Origin: Epiperipatus broadwayi
Lineage: Eukaryota > Onychophora > Udeonychophora > Euonychophora > Peripatidae
Assembly (NCBI GenBank): GCA_028023455.1
Contig: JAQFVV010000014.1
Span: 871,336-935,335, forward strand
DNA length: 64,000 bases
Reading direction: 5' to 3'
The notes under the pieces were generated by a model. The model saw only the letters and a program-made list of their open reading frames with translations, did no database searches and was not told the origin of the DNA. Below, piece after piece: positions 36,721 to 49,300 of this stretch; position 1 is the first letter of the stretch, and the number at the start of each line of letters is the position of its first letter. The position numbers and the translations under genes were made by a program.

Positions 36721-39700
36721 CAAAAGGTTCTTTATTATTTCCTTTGGTTCACATAGTTTCTATTACATTGCGTTTACAATTTGATCAAGCAAAGATTATA
36801 GTTCTGGTTTACCATTACTTTAAATAGAAATTTTGCTTGTGATAATTTTGAAAATGTTCTATAGTTTATAAATAATGCAGTAAATTTAATGTGTCAATTC
36901 TTTTTGTCTTGTGCTTTTTATAGTCTTGATTGTTCTATTAAAAACGACCAAGTCGCAGCATATAAAGCAAGTCTAATGATAGTTCTATCTCTATCTTTTA
37001 TTTGTATTACTTTATTTATGTATGTGGCCGGATGACGCTGAGTATTTTTCCTCATTATAAAGCTGCATCTGGCACATCAAAATGAATATAGCATGAATGT
37101 AGCTGCCTTGATGCTTGACACTGATCGGGTCTGATAAGCATCGATAATTTGCCTCATTGTGGTGTTTGGCTTTCTATTTATGTTGTATGCTATTTGCCTT
37201 ATTTTTGTCAAACCCTCATAGTTGTAAATTAGGTGTTGAATTGTCTCTTCTGCCATATGGCATAGTGCACAGCATAATGGATCTATGTCCATATACATTC
37301 TTTTATAGTGGAGAAAAAATGTCATGGGCATGACTGTGAGGTTCCTTTTGATTATAAAATAGGTTCCAATGCCCATCACTTGAATTGTTTAATTATTTTT
37401 TTTGTTATATTTTCCCAAACCTTGGTAGGGGCTCATTTGCATTGGTTTCTTTATTTACTAAGCTGTATATCTCCCAATATGAATATTTGTTCTCATATTG
37501 GTTTGGTATGTCTTTTTGTTTTTGCATTGATACGTTATTGATGAGTTGTGTACTCCCAGTGGTGGTGATCTGGTCTATCAGTGGGAGTAACTTGAATCAG
37601 GCATTTAAGTTTTGGGAATTGTTTCATCATGGTAATTGCATTTCTCAACTTTTGTACATGGAAGATTTCAACACTGTGGACATCAAGTCCATTTTTTATA
37701 GTGGTTGGTAAATTTTCCTACTCGATATGACTACTGTCTTCTTGGACCAGAGTAGCTGATTGCATATTGCCTTGATTTTTTTAATGAAAACTTTTGAGAA
37801 TTGAATAATTGGTAAATAATAGCTAATTTTGGTCATAATTAGCTGGTTAATTAACTGCACTTTGGATAAGACTGACATATATGTCTTTGAAGGGAAGTCA
37901 GTGATCCATTTTACTTTTTCTTTAATCCTGTTTTGGACTTGACATCTCATCCCTATGATTCCCAAATAAAATGGGAAACCCAGGAAGGATGTTGTCTTTG
38001 ACTGATAGGTAGTCGCATGTGAATAAAGACCATGCTGTAGTTTTTTCTTGATTGAATTTTAGCTTATAGGGTGTTGTGTATTCTTACCATAACTCCTGTC
38101 ATTGTGGAATATGTTTTGTGGATGACAGAAAAACTATAATGTCATTCATGAATGTTAAAGAAGCTATGCACTGGGTTGTTCCAAGTATCTGAATCCCATC
38201 AAACATTTTTTGTATTTTCTTAATGAGAGGATTAATGTAGTTTATAAAAAGTAGTGAGCTGACAGGTGAGCCTATATAGACTGGTTTGGTATGAAAGATG
38301 GTGAGCTTCTTCCATTAATAGATATGTGTATTTCTCTATTGATCAGTAGGTTTGCAATGATGTATAAATGTGTTCTAGGGATGTTGGTGTTTCAATATCC
38401 AGTTGAATTACAATAGGCACATTCTTTTTCTTCTGTCTAACCGATGCAAGTACTGCAGAAGAGAAGTGCTGTTTGTATTGTTGATGATCCTTCTTTTGCA
38501 TGTTGCACTTTGGAAATTATTGGTAGTATATACTGTTCAATTTTTTCCTTGACCACCTTTTCTATTATTTTGATGGGCAATGGGTCCATAGATAAGGGAG
38601 GAATAATTTTTTGCTTCTGTTGTATGGAACTATTGCAATAGAGTAGATCTCTTCTATATTCTGAATTTTTTGTGTCAACTGATTGGCCAAGTTACAGAAA
38701 CATTTAGTTGAGTATTGACTTAAAGGTTTGAAAATAAATGACATTCCCGGGCTATCTGGGTGGCAAGCTTCTGGAAAATTAGCAGGCATGCCAAATATGT
38801 GAGATATTGTTGAAATATCTTTATCTGATAGCAGCTTGCTTTTGAAGTATTGAAAGATAGACCTGTTCATATTTTGACAGGCATAAGTTCAATCTTCTGT
38901 CTATATTGCCAACGGTACTTTAATTCTGGGTGGATTTCTTAGGGCACATTTAATGTATTCTTTTGTCCACATGTGTGGCCTGGTAAGACAAATTTTACTC
39001 TTTAATTTTTTTGGTAATTTTTAGGTTTTCACACACATTATTATATGTATGTGTCAGTTTGAAAATATATTGTTATGTGGTGTGATAGGTTAATTATCCC
39101 TATGCATTTGTGTAGCTGATCTGCGAATGCTATTAGGCTTGATGGGGGTGGTTGCTTCATTGTAAGTATAATTAATATTAACTGAAAGGATGTTTACGTA
39201 TGCTTGATATTGTTGTATGGGCCCTTGTTTCATTCCATGAATTTTTTTCCAACAAGATATATGCCTCTGAAAACAGGAATTCATTCATCACTGTTGGAAT
39301 TAATGATCTTGTTGTTTTCATCAGTGGGAATGGTGCTATTTGAATTTCGTCAAGATTAATGGTGTTGTTTTGAAATGAGTGGTTGGGGAATGTAGATGGA
39401 GCAAGTTTAATCATCATTAGATGATGGAATATTGGCAAATAAGATGTCAACTCTGTTAGCAAAGAGAAATGTTTATTATGGTAGGAAATTGCTCTATTCT
39501 TGCCCACTAACCAGGTAAATATAAATCTCTTGAATCCATCCGTGTGTAAATTCTTGATATGTTAGGTTAAAGTCGCCTAGTATGATGGTTATATTTGATG
39601 TAGCACCTAGTGTAGAATTAATATTTGCAATTATTGCTTCAATTATTTTAGTTTGGATTGGCATATATACAAACACCACATTAATTATTATACTCTTGGA

Positions 39701-41861
39701 ATATTGCCACCAGCAGACTAGAATCAATGTACAGAATTTTAAAGTTGTGAATAGACATTTATGCAAAATAAAGATTGCATTACCTGCTGATGGTGAAGAC
39801 AAGTCTCTGGAGAATGTATTGAGTCCTTGTCTAGCCAAAAAGACTGCTGGATCCACCTGTGATCCTGCATAAATTTTTGTTTCCAGGAGTCCAATTATAT
39901 GCGAGTGTGTGTCTTTGATTTAATTTTTTGATTTTGTTAATTGAGTTTAGTCCTCTGATGTTAATTGCAGCTATTCTAACTTTCATTATAATTTCTATAT
40001 ATATTTTCTTCATTCCTTTCCTCAATTCGTGTTTTAATATTTTACTGATAGCAATTCTTGTGCATCTTCATATTGAAACTCAATTTTTTTGTCAATTGTG
40101 TCAAAGTCTTCACTTTTCTGCTCAGGATTTTTTATGTTTAACTCTTCAATTCTGATCTTTTTAATTTTTTTGCTTTTTTGGGGAGGTCTTCCTGGTCTTC
40201 TTTTTTGCTTGCACATGATTGAGTAATCTGTGATAGATTTAGTGTAATTGCTTCCATAACCAGTTAGTTGGTGTTGTTTTTAATTTTTTTTTGGTGAAAC
40301 GATTCGGTATCCTTTCTCCTTTCTTATCATGTATGACCTGTATTTCTGTGTCTCTTTGCATTAGTTTCCATATTATTGTTCTGAAATGCCTGCTTCAATA
40401 GTTCAGGTATGCTTATTTGTCTTCAGTTGAGCTTTTGTTTTTATAGGTTGTTCAAACTGACATTGAGATTTGCTGTCATGTGTGTAATGACTTGTTAATT
40501 TGCAGTTCATTCTTGTTTATATGTTCTTGAATTATGTATCACTTTTTAATTTTATGATTTGGTTTTTCTTCTCACTTTTCGGTTGTTATATATTTTCTAA
40601 TATTGTTGCTTTCTTGAGCTTGGGTTATGCGTGAGTGGGTTTCATTATTTTGAGTATATGTATTTGGTAAAACATTGTTTTGTATTTTTCGAAGTGTTTC
40701 TGTATGGCTATTTTTTATTTGAACCCATTTTGTCTTCTTTATTTGTGTTTGTAATTGTTCTTCTTTGTCAGTTTCCTTTGTTTGGTACGGCCTTTCATTG
40801 TTTTTTTTTTTTATTACAGTCAGTAGCAATGTATCCATGTCATTCACATCTAAAGCATTTTGGCCTTGACCCTCTGATATATAAATGGTTAACAATGCAT
40901 CTTGATCAATCATTTGTGCCAGTATATCTTCTGCATTAATGTTTTCTTTTAATTTTATCTTCAAATTAAAACTGTTAGTTGCAATAGGTATCAGAGTATC
41001 ACTTAAATAAATTGGTTTAATATATATTTCTTCATGAAATGGCTATATTAGCTTTTTAAAGTCCTGAATGTTATAGCCAAAGTATGTATTTTTTGTTATG
41101 CTCGCATAGCAGTTTTGTAAATTTTTCTCAACAACAACCATGGCATAATTTTCAGCATTTTAACTTGTTTTTTAAACCTGTCTCTTTGGTGTTCATTGAA
41201 ATGCTCGATGCTAAATATCTTGAATTGGGTTGTTCCCCAGTGGTCGCTATTGTGTCCCAAAGTGAGTTCTTTTGTCATGCTCTCATACAACAACTCTCTC
41301 AGCAATCTGTATAAGGAGAAATGGCCAGCACTAGAGATCATGCTGAAAAATTTTTTTTTGAAAATTGCAAATAACTTTTTGGGAATCATGCTATTGAATC
41401 CCATGTTTATATCTTGCAGTTCCTGTTGAGTCCATTTATCAATTGGGGGTTCACGGTTACCATCTTGTTGGAAATCTAGATCATAAAATTTCATCTATGG
41501 TTACTTCTTTGAATCTATTATCTTGCTCTGTAATTTTTTTCCCACTCCTTGTGTTTTGGAAACTACTTTGGTAATATTCACATACGTTTGCTTTTGTTTA
41601 TTTGGGCTTCAATCCATTTTATCAATTTTAACGCTAAACACACATAGTTTTTTTGACTGACCCCATTTTTTACTTTAAAGTGTTTGCTAATTTGTTAAAT
41701 AATATCAGCAATACTTACTTTCTTAACTTAGTAAAGGTTTGTATTCCTTAAGTTTGTAATTTTTTTTGTTATAGTAATCTTCAAAGTTATATTTTAAATC
41801 TTTTTCTGATCTTCCTTTAAAGTTTCCTAAGAGCCTGAAATACTTTGCTCCTTTCATGACT
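36721..41861 (-). mobile_element. Decayed YMDD-type LINE, copy 3 (-), near full length
   Basis: About 5.1 kb on the minus strand. The ORF1 part lies at 40572-41494: a charged frame with KWTQQELQDINMGF, and a knuckle near 40830-40870 reading C-F-R-C-E-x-H-G-Y-I-A-T-D-C, with Y where the His should be. EN starts near 39980 with MKVRIAAINIRGLNS and has an ILGDFNLTYQEF block in 39494-39856. RT entry is in 38565-38870. Motif C is F-M-N-D (38141-38152) in place of Y-M-D-D. The C-terminal cluster C-A-L-C-H-M-A-E-E...H-L-I-Y-N is in 37077-37379. The 3' end (plus strand CAAAAGGTTCTTTATTATTT) resembles copy 1. The 5' end abuts CTA repeats at 41862. Confidence 0.78.
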
Positions 41862-42167
<306 letters not shown>

Positions 42168-42888
42168 GATAATTCTGAATGACGAGGCTCTTAGTATAAA
42201 CTTTATTATTTAAAAGACATTTTGTTGCTAATTAAAATATTTCTCATTGTAAGAGAAATAAATTGGATGTGTTTTTGTATTATATTTTTCACATTATGAA
42301 TACATCTTTAATGAACAGTTTCGTTCAAATATGAAAATTTATTTTTAGCAATTCTATTTTTATATTGAATTTAAGGCATTTCTTCAAAATTAGAGTTAAT
42401 AGGAAAAACAATGTGCAAAGTTTTTTTAATGCACTTTACACAATGCAAAATACATTTTATTATTCCACACCTTCAAAGATGAGACAGTTTTAACTTCCAA
42501 ACAGTCTTTTTCAGAGATGTAACACATTACTATTTACAAAAGATTGTTATCATAAAACCTGAGTTCTCTATTTTAAAAGTTTAAAGCTATATGTCTAACT
42601 AGTGATAGATTTTGAATAATTGTTATTTATTAAGCTTATTGTATGTTCATCGTCATTATTTTTACTAGTATTATCACCAGTCTTATCTTTGTTCTGACCA
42701 TTATGAATTTAAATTATCCACACATATTTTTTCTACCATCATTATTGTCTTACATGTCTTTTCTTCCAGATCTTATATTTGATCTATTTTAGTTTAAGGT
42801 CTTGTTGTGGCCAACTTAGAGGTCTTTAACTTGATTGCTATCATTCTGTATAGCTGTACCTAAGATGTTCTTAATATATATATATATA

Positions 42889-42968
<80 letters not shown>

Positions 42969-44780
42969 TTGTGTTTAAAATAAATCTAATGAAATCAGCA
43001 ATTACTGTAGTATTATGTCCATTGTGGTAAAATGTCATTCACTATATAGGCATTCAAATACTTGACAATTTCAATTTACCTATAATTATTGAGTTTGTTG
43101 TCATGCATAATTTGATGCAGTAATAGGTTTGTTACAGTGATAGAGTGATAGATTCTGAAAATCCCGTACATCGATTGTGAACCAGCTCTTTTACTTCCTC
43201 TCGTTAAGCGTCTTATAAACTCTAAGCAGTAAAGCCATTCAATTATTTATTATTTTATTATGCTTATTATAATTTTGATAGACTCATAAAACTCATAGTG
43301 GGTTGTCAACTAATTAAATTTTAAAAAAAAATAAATCAATTTATGTTCAAACATCATATGATTTTCCAAACTGTTTTATGACTGTTTGTAAAGCATAACA
43401 ATGATATCTATTATTCCATGATATAGAGCAATTCTGCTAGCTTATTGCCTGCAAATATTTATTTTTTCTGCACCACGTTGAAGAAGTGCCAATCAATATG
43501 AAGTTTTGCTTCTTAGCTTTAGAACCACCATTGCTTTATTATCAATATAACAAACAATTTATTTCATAAATATTGCACAGGCATTTTAATACAATCGTTA
43601 TTAAATATTCTTTTGTTGTTATTAATAAGTACAAACTGTAGCCGTCTTGATAATTTTAACTTTTTATTTTTATCATCTATGTCATCAGTAACATATTTGC
43701 ACACAAACACATTTTTATTATTATTATATACGTATAAATACAAAACTGTAGGTCTATTTTTACAATTTTATTTAATTAAAAAATTAGGGCTTTTCTTCTT
43801 TTGAAGTTTAATACTTTAACTACTGCTTCACTGATTAGGAGGTTGTTACTGCAAATGGTCTAGAGGTGAAAGTTAATGAAGTAAGTGTTCTAATCACTAC
43901 TGACCACTGGCCATGTAGACCACCTGCTTACATATTGTCTCTATTTTCTTTTATGTAGACGTTTTGGTTATTTTTTTTTTTCTCCTAATTTGGAGTCTAG
44001 TTCAAATTAGCTAATTTAACTTACTGTTTTGTAAATACAAGAATTTTATATATGCATAACAATATTTATTTCTTGTATTATATATGTTGTATCAGGCATT
44101 GTTATTTTATGATTGCTTACTCCTATAAATAATTGAAATGATTAGTTGCTCGGGAAGTCATGTAATATTTAAACATTGAAAGTAATAGTGATTCTTTAGA
44201 TTTAATTTTATTACTCTTTCACTGTTAAAATGTATTTAACTCTATTATATAGGCATTTTAAATTTAAACATTATCGATGAAAAATTGACCAATCATCACA
44301 CAATACTATTATGCTCTAATTTGCTGACATAGTAGACTTAACTATATTAACTATAAATATATATTTATAACGTTTATAGCAAAATTCAATTATTTTCTAT
44401 CATAATTACTATTTAAAATATTTTTACTAAAATAATGAAAGTTTTTATCACTTTAAACTATTTGTTATATTGAGTGATCTAAGTCTTCCTGAATGTTTTG
44501 TCAACATTTTCTTCTGATTCATCATAAGTTTTTTATTCTTAAAAAAAAAAGTTTGTATAATTATGAAAATATGTAATAAACTTTCAGAATAAATAAAAAC
44601 ATATTTTGCATTTTACCAAATAAGCTTAAAACAAATATTCTACATTGTCCAATGAATGTATGTAATAAAACTTATTTTCTGGTCACAGCAGCCTTCTAAA
44701 TACAAAAATGGAAACTGAATTATAAATTTAATGCTATTAAATTAAAGTCAAGCTGATAAAAACAGTATGTTCAGTCAGTG
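42168..44780. other. AT-rich stretch with one microsatellite, no gene seen
   Basis: The first 40 bases (ending CTTTATTATTTAAAAGAC) resemble the 3' end of the minus LINE family and may be a very short copy. An (AT)n(ATT)n array lies at 42873-42966. The remainder has no recognisable element or reading frame. Confidence 0.55.
42873..42966. repeat. (AT)n(ATT)n microsatellite
   Basis: About 18 bases of AT are followed by about 75 bases of ATT. No element ends can be identified on either side. Confidence 0.93.
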
Positions 44781-44879
44781 AAAGAACTGATGTGATGTGA
44801 TGTATTGTGACTTCTTAAACGGAATCAGGAATCTCTCAGCAACTATGCCCAAAGAAACCTGTTAGCCACTTTACCTTCT

Positions 44880-47800
44880 GTCAACTCTATGGCTTTTATA
44901 TCTAAATCTTTCTTATTTTTTTCCAAACCAAGCATAAAAAACCAATAACCCATTTTCTGTATAATCACTTTGTTCATATTTATTCTCCCATAACTTCATT
45001 ATTTGTACCCTTTCTGGTTTCAAGCATTTACATTCAATCAACAGATGCCTAATATTTTTCTATATCTTCCTTACACAATTGGAAGACTAAATCATCCATA
45101 TTTTTCCATTTACTTTTATATTCTCTTGTTGGTAACGATCCCGTTCAAGTCTTAAACAATAAACTACTTTCCTTACTATTATCATAAATTAACTGACACC
45201 AAATGTTCAGTTTACTTTTGTATATATTTAAACTCTTTTTACTCTCCATACTAGTTATCCATCTCTTCAACACCCTATTTTTTTATTAATGCATGCATTC
45301 TTTTATTCCATTCCTTACAACTATAACACTCAACAATCCTCCTAACACAATCATCCCACCTTTTATACAAGTATATTGATATAAATTCTTTATCCAAATC
45401 CTTTGCATGCTGCATTACCTTTCTCACCCATATTGTTGCCTGCCCTTTACTCATAACCCAATTAAATACTATTTTGGCTATTCTTTTATTATCCATAAAC
45501 TGCAACCTACCAAACATTTTCATTTTACTTTTTGCATCTCTCATATAAAAACTTGACCATCCCATTTCTTTTTGAATTGCCTCCTTTGCTGTGCATATCT
45601 CTGCATCTAATGCATGTCTTCATACTTTCCTTTGTACTTTCTCTAAGTAATCTAATACATTTTTTATTAAAACATAACACATCATTACCATATGTTAACC
45701 CTGCGGCTACAACTCTCTTCCATACAATTTTAGCTATATAATATTTATTATATGAAAACACTGTTAATTTCTTTACTAAACCCTTTCTTTTCTTTGCTTC
45801 ATTTACCATTTTTTTCTCCCATTCAACCAAGCAATTTTCTCGATTACTTAAGATGATTTCCAAATAACTATACCTATCCACTACATTTAACTTTATATCT
45901 TCCAATAAAAATTCTACATCTTCGCTTTTCCCATTATTACTCATCATTATATTTGATTTTTCTTTACTAAATTTAATCTCCATCTCCTTAGCATAACTTC
46001 CATATCTTCTCTTCTTTCTGCACACAAAAAAATATCACCTGCAAAAAAAAGACCCGACAAAATATATACTTCCTTGCCACTCATTAATGGTATCTCTATC
46101 CCTATTCTCTATTGCTGTCTCCATTTCACTCAAATACAACAAAAACAAAATAGGTGACATAGGGTATCCTTGCCTTAATTCCACCCCATTTTTAACTGTA
46201 ACTGATTCTATATCCTCTAATTGGTAAGGATAGTAATTATTTTTATATAATTTTTTAATAATATTTACTAAAGCTTCATCCATTCCCAAATTTGCTAAAT
46301 TTACCCATAATCTGTTTCTATTTACTCTATCATGTGCCTTCTCTATCTATCTCCTATATGCCTATCTGACCTAAAACCTCCTTGCATTTTGCCCACTACA
46401 TTATTCTTTTCTATCCATTAAACCTCTACCAGCCACCATTGCTCTATAATTATTTAACTTTCTATGATCCTTACCATTTTGTTTAAATAATAATCTTGTT
46501 CATGTATTATTACAACTACCCGGAAAAACTCCCTTCTGTGCCATCTTATTAAAACATGATAATAAATTTGCTTTTGCTCTATGCCACAAATTCATTACCA
46601 TCTCTGCTGCCCATCCATCTAAACCTCTCACCTTTCCACTTTTCAATATCTTCCCTGCCTCATTCAGTTCATTTTCTGTGAACCTAATATTCCCATTACT
46701 AAATGCTTTCATGTTTTCTATCACTAAGTTTTTCACATCTAACATCTTTTCTATATCCATTAAATATCTATTTAAGATTCTCTCTAACTCTTCTCTAGAG
46801 CTACACTCTATTCCCTCATCATGTATTAATACTATCTCTCTCTCCCCTACATTTCTCCTTTTAATGTAATTCCAAAATTTCACTTTCATCTCTTCCACTT
46901 TTATTAATATCCTCCAACAATTTACTATTCAACTTTTTCCTCTCTCTATAATTATCCATTTTAGCCAACTTCTTCTATTCTAAGTACTTTCCCCATTTAG
47001 CATTAATATTGTTTTCACTTTCTTTGTTCTTAATAGCACACTTATATTCTTTGCACGTTTTTTTTCTCTTTTACACTTTTACTAACTCTCATTTTTTATT
47101 ACTTCTATTCTTCTGCATATTCTCAACTAAAATCCTATTTGCCCCCTTTTTTATTTCACCACACCAGTCCTTATACTCATCCCCAACCAACTGTTTTATG
47201 GCTTCCTCAACTTGTATTTTATACTCTTCCAACTTATTCTTATCATTCACTCTCCATCCAAATCTTTCACTATTGTTTCAACCTTTATTTTTATTCTCCA
47301 TCACATTACTAACCATTTCTATTATAATAAAGTTATGATTACTATTACATATTCTCTCTTCATAATCAAACACCTGAATTTACCATATTTTATTCATTTC
47401 CTTTTTCTCTACCAATACATAATCTATTGTGTGAAATATATTATTCCTAGACCATGTGTATTGTCCCTCATAAATATTTGATAAATTCGCAATGCTCAAA
47501 TTTACTCTGTGACAAAATTCCTTCAAAAACCGATCATTCTTATTATCTACATCATCAATTTCTTCAATGTGTCCATTCATATCCCCTATAACCATTATTC
47601 TCTTTTCATTTTCTTTAAAACTGTATATCCTTAAGTAGGCATTCATATATACTACTGTTTCATTCCATTACAGTTTGACTATCTCCAGTGGCTATATATA
47701 CTACAGCCACCATCTATTCTTGTCTACTCAACCTTATTTCAAACCCCAAATGCTCTTGACATTTAACAATATTTAAATAATTTTTGATATAACACATACC

Positions 47801-48103
47801 ACCACATCTTTTTTTTCCTTTTCTATTTATACCCTGCCATATTATATTTTCCAAAATAGGTTCTTCTGCTCTCAGACGTGTTTCCACTACTGCTAATACC
47901 TCAAGCTCTTCATTTTCAATTGCTTTGGTTAATTCCAGCCACTTTTCCAGTCTCCTACCACCTTGCATATTCAAAAACCCAATTTTAACAATTTTTTCTT
48001 TCCTAACTACTTTTTTATAATTTTTTTTTGATTCTTTCTTCTCCATTACATTTATAAAAAACTTTCTTACTATTAATCTTACAGATTCATTCCCTCTCCA
48101 CAT
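44880..48103 (-). pseudogene. ORF2 of CR1/L2-type LINE: endonuclease and reverse transcriptase
   Basis: EN N-terminus in 47714-48103: KIGFLNMQGGRR, VLAVVETRLR and GGMCYI. EN second half in 47380-47646: MVVIGDMNGHIEEI and a TWSR..IDYVLV block; the D-H end is unclear. RT fingers in 46500-46898 (SGKVRGLDGWAAEMVMNLWH). RT middle in 46035-46289 (GVELRQGYPMSPILFLLYLS). Motif C reads F-F-A-G-D at 46034-46042 and flanking codons, where F-A-D-D is expected: a single A-to-G change removes the first Asp. Frames 45525-46025 and 45275-45565 give the thumb and C-terminal region. A further segment to about 44900 ends in a degenerate C-x-x-C-like region. It is inactive by motif C and frameshifts. Confidence 0.78.
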
Positions 48104-48201
48104 CTACACTTATATCTAAATCAACCATCTTTTGCTTATTTCTTATATCCCATCTATTCTTCTTTTTTTGATAATATTACAATTTAAAAGCCCACTCTCC
48201 T

Positions 48202-49250
48202 TTAAAAGTTTCCCGAATTATACTCTTTAAATATGAAACTCCCTAAAACTTCACATTTTTGTTTTCCTAAGTGCAATCCATCTTTAGTATATAACTGCCT
48301 CTTTCCAATAAACCAATCGCATACATCCACAAACATAACATTATTTCTCTCACACATTTTTTTCAATCTCTCATTTATAGAACATGCCCTATCTAACAAA
48401 TGTCTCTTGTCAAATCTTGGTAATCCTCCAACTACTATTCTTCCTTTAATCTTACTCAAAGTCCTAATCAATTCTACGTACTCATCCATTACTCTCTGAT
48501 GGCTCTGACAAATTATTAGTCCCTACCATACCATATACATCTCTACTATCTTGCTTTCTTTATCTGTCACATCCCTAATTCTAGCTTTGGGCAAACATAC
48601 TCTTATATACCTGCTTCTATATTCCCTTGCAATTATGTCCCACATTCTCTGATTAGTGAATCTCCTATCGATACTGTCTCATAGTCTACTTTCTCTACTC
48701 CATCTGTACGATTTTCTACCACCTTCTGGACCTTCTTATCCATTTTTTTCTTATCATTTGTAGTCCATAATTTATCTGCTCACACTTTGTCTCTAAAAAT
48801 TTTAATTTTACTTCTACATCCTTCACTTCTTCATCTATCCTACTTATTCTCTGGCTAACTATCTCCATTGCATTACTACTTTCTCCACCCATATCTCCTG
48901 TCACTCCACTAAAACCATACTCTGTCCTATCTCTCTTAACTACACTTTTCTCCCTCTCTCCTGACTTTCTCTCTAGACTACCTACACTTAGAAACCACTT
49001 TCTCACCTCTTTTAACACATTTACTCACTGATTACATAACCAGAAAACTGTTAACATCCTTCTTATTCCTATTCAAACATTTCAAGTGATACACCTCAGC
49101 ACACACTGTACATTCTACCAGCACCTGCTTAATTCCTTTCTGCTGATTATATACACATTGTGCAATACAAATGCAATCCATATTCATATTTTCCAGGTCA
49201 CCTATTCTATATTTGACTTTATAATACCTACTATTCTTCAAACCTCCTTA
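48202..49250 (-). pseudogene. ORF1 of CR1/L2-type LINE: PHD finger, coiled coil, SGNH esterase
   Basis: The order on the minus strand is as follows. The frame 49032-49241 has MDCICIAQC, then VECTVCAEVYHLKCLN, a C4-H-C-type PHD-like pattern. The frame 48716-49018 has a heptad-like helical stretch (ISRIDEEVKDVEVKLKFLE). Then comes an SGNH hydrolase: I-G-D-S-L-I with GDS at 48657-48665, a V-G-T-N-N-L block near 48510-48530, and D-G-L-H near 48260-48270 in the 95-residue frame 48202-48489. The catalytic Ser, Asn, Asp and His positions of the SGNH fold all look kept. The frames are separated by stops near 48500-48640 and 49020. The PHD part may bind histone tails; the esterase role in LINEs is not settled. 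Confidence 0.75.
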
Positions 49251-49300
49251 CATAGAATAATAAAAAATAAAAAAAATGTGCTTTTTTCCAAAACCTTTCA

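Larger units (their letters stand above)
44785..49300 (-). mobile_element. CR1/L2-type LINE with PHD-esterase ORF1 (-)
   Basis: On the minus strand ORF1 (PHD-like finger, coiled coil, SGNH esterase) is followed by ORF2 (EEP endonuclease, RT, C-terminal domain). This two-ORF plan with PHD and esterase domains is known for CR1-like LINEs. The 3' end near 44785-44800 has short TCACA-type tandem repeats (ATCACATCACATCAG on the minus strand), as many L2/CR1 elements do. Frames are broken at several points. It is separated from the microsatellite chain and is of a different family. Confidence 0.8.
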
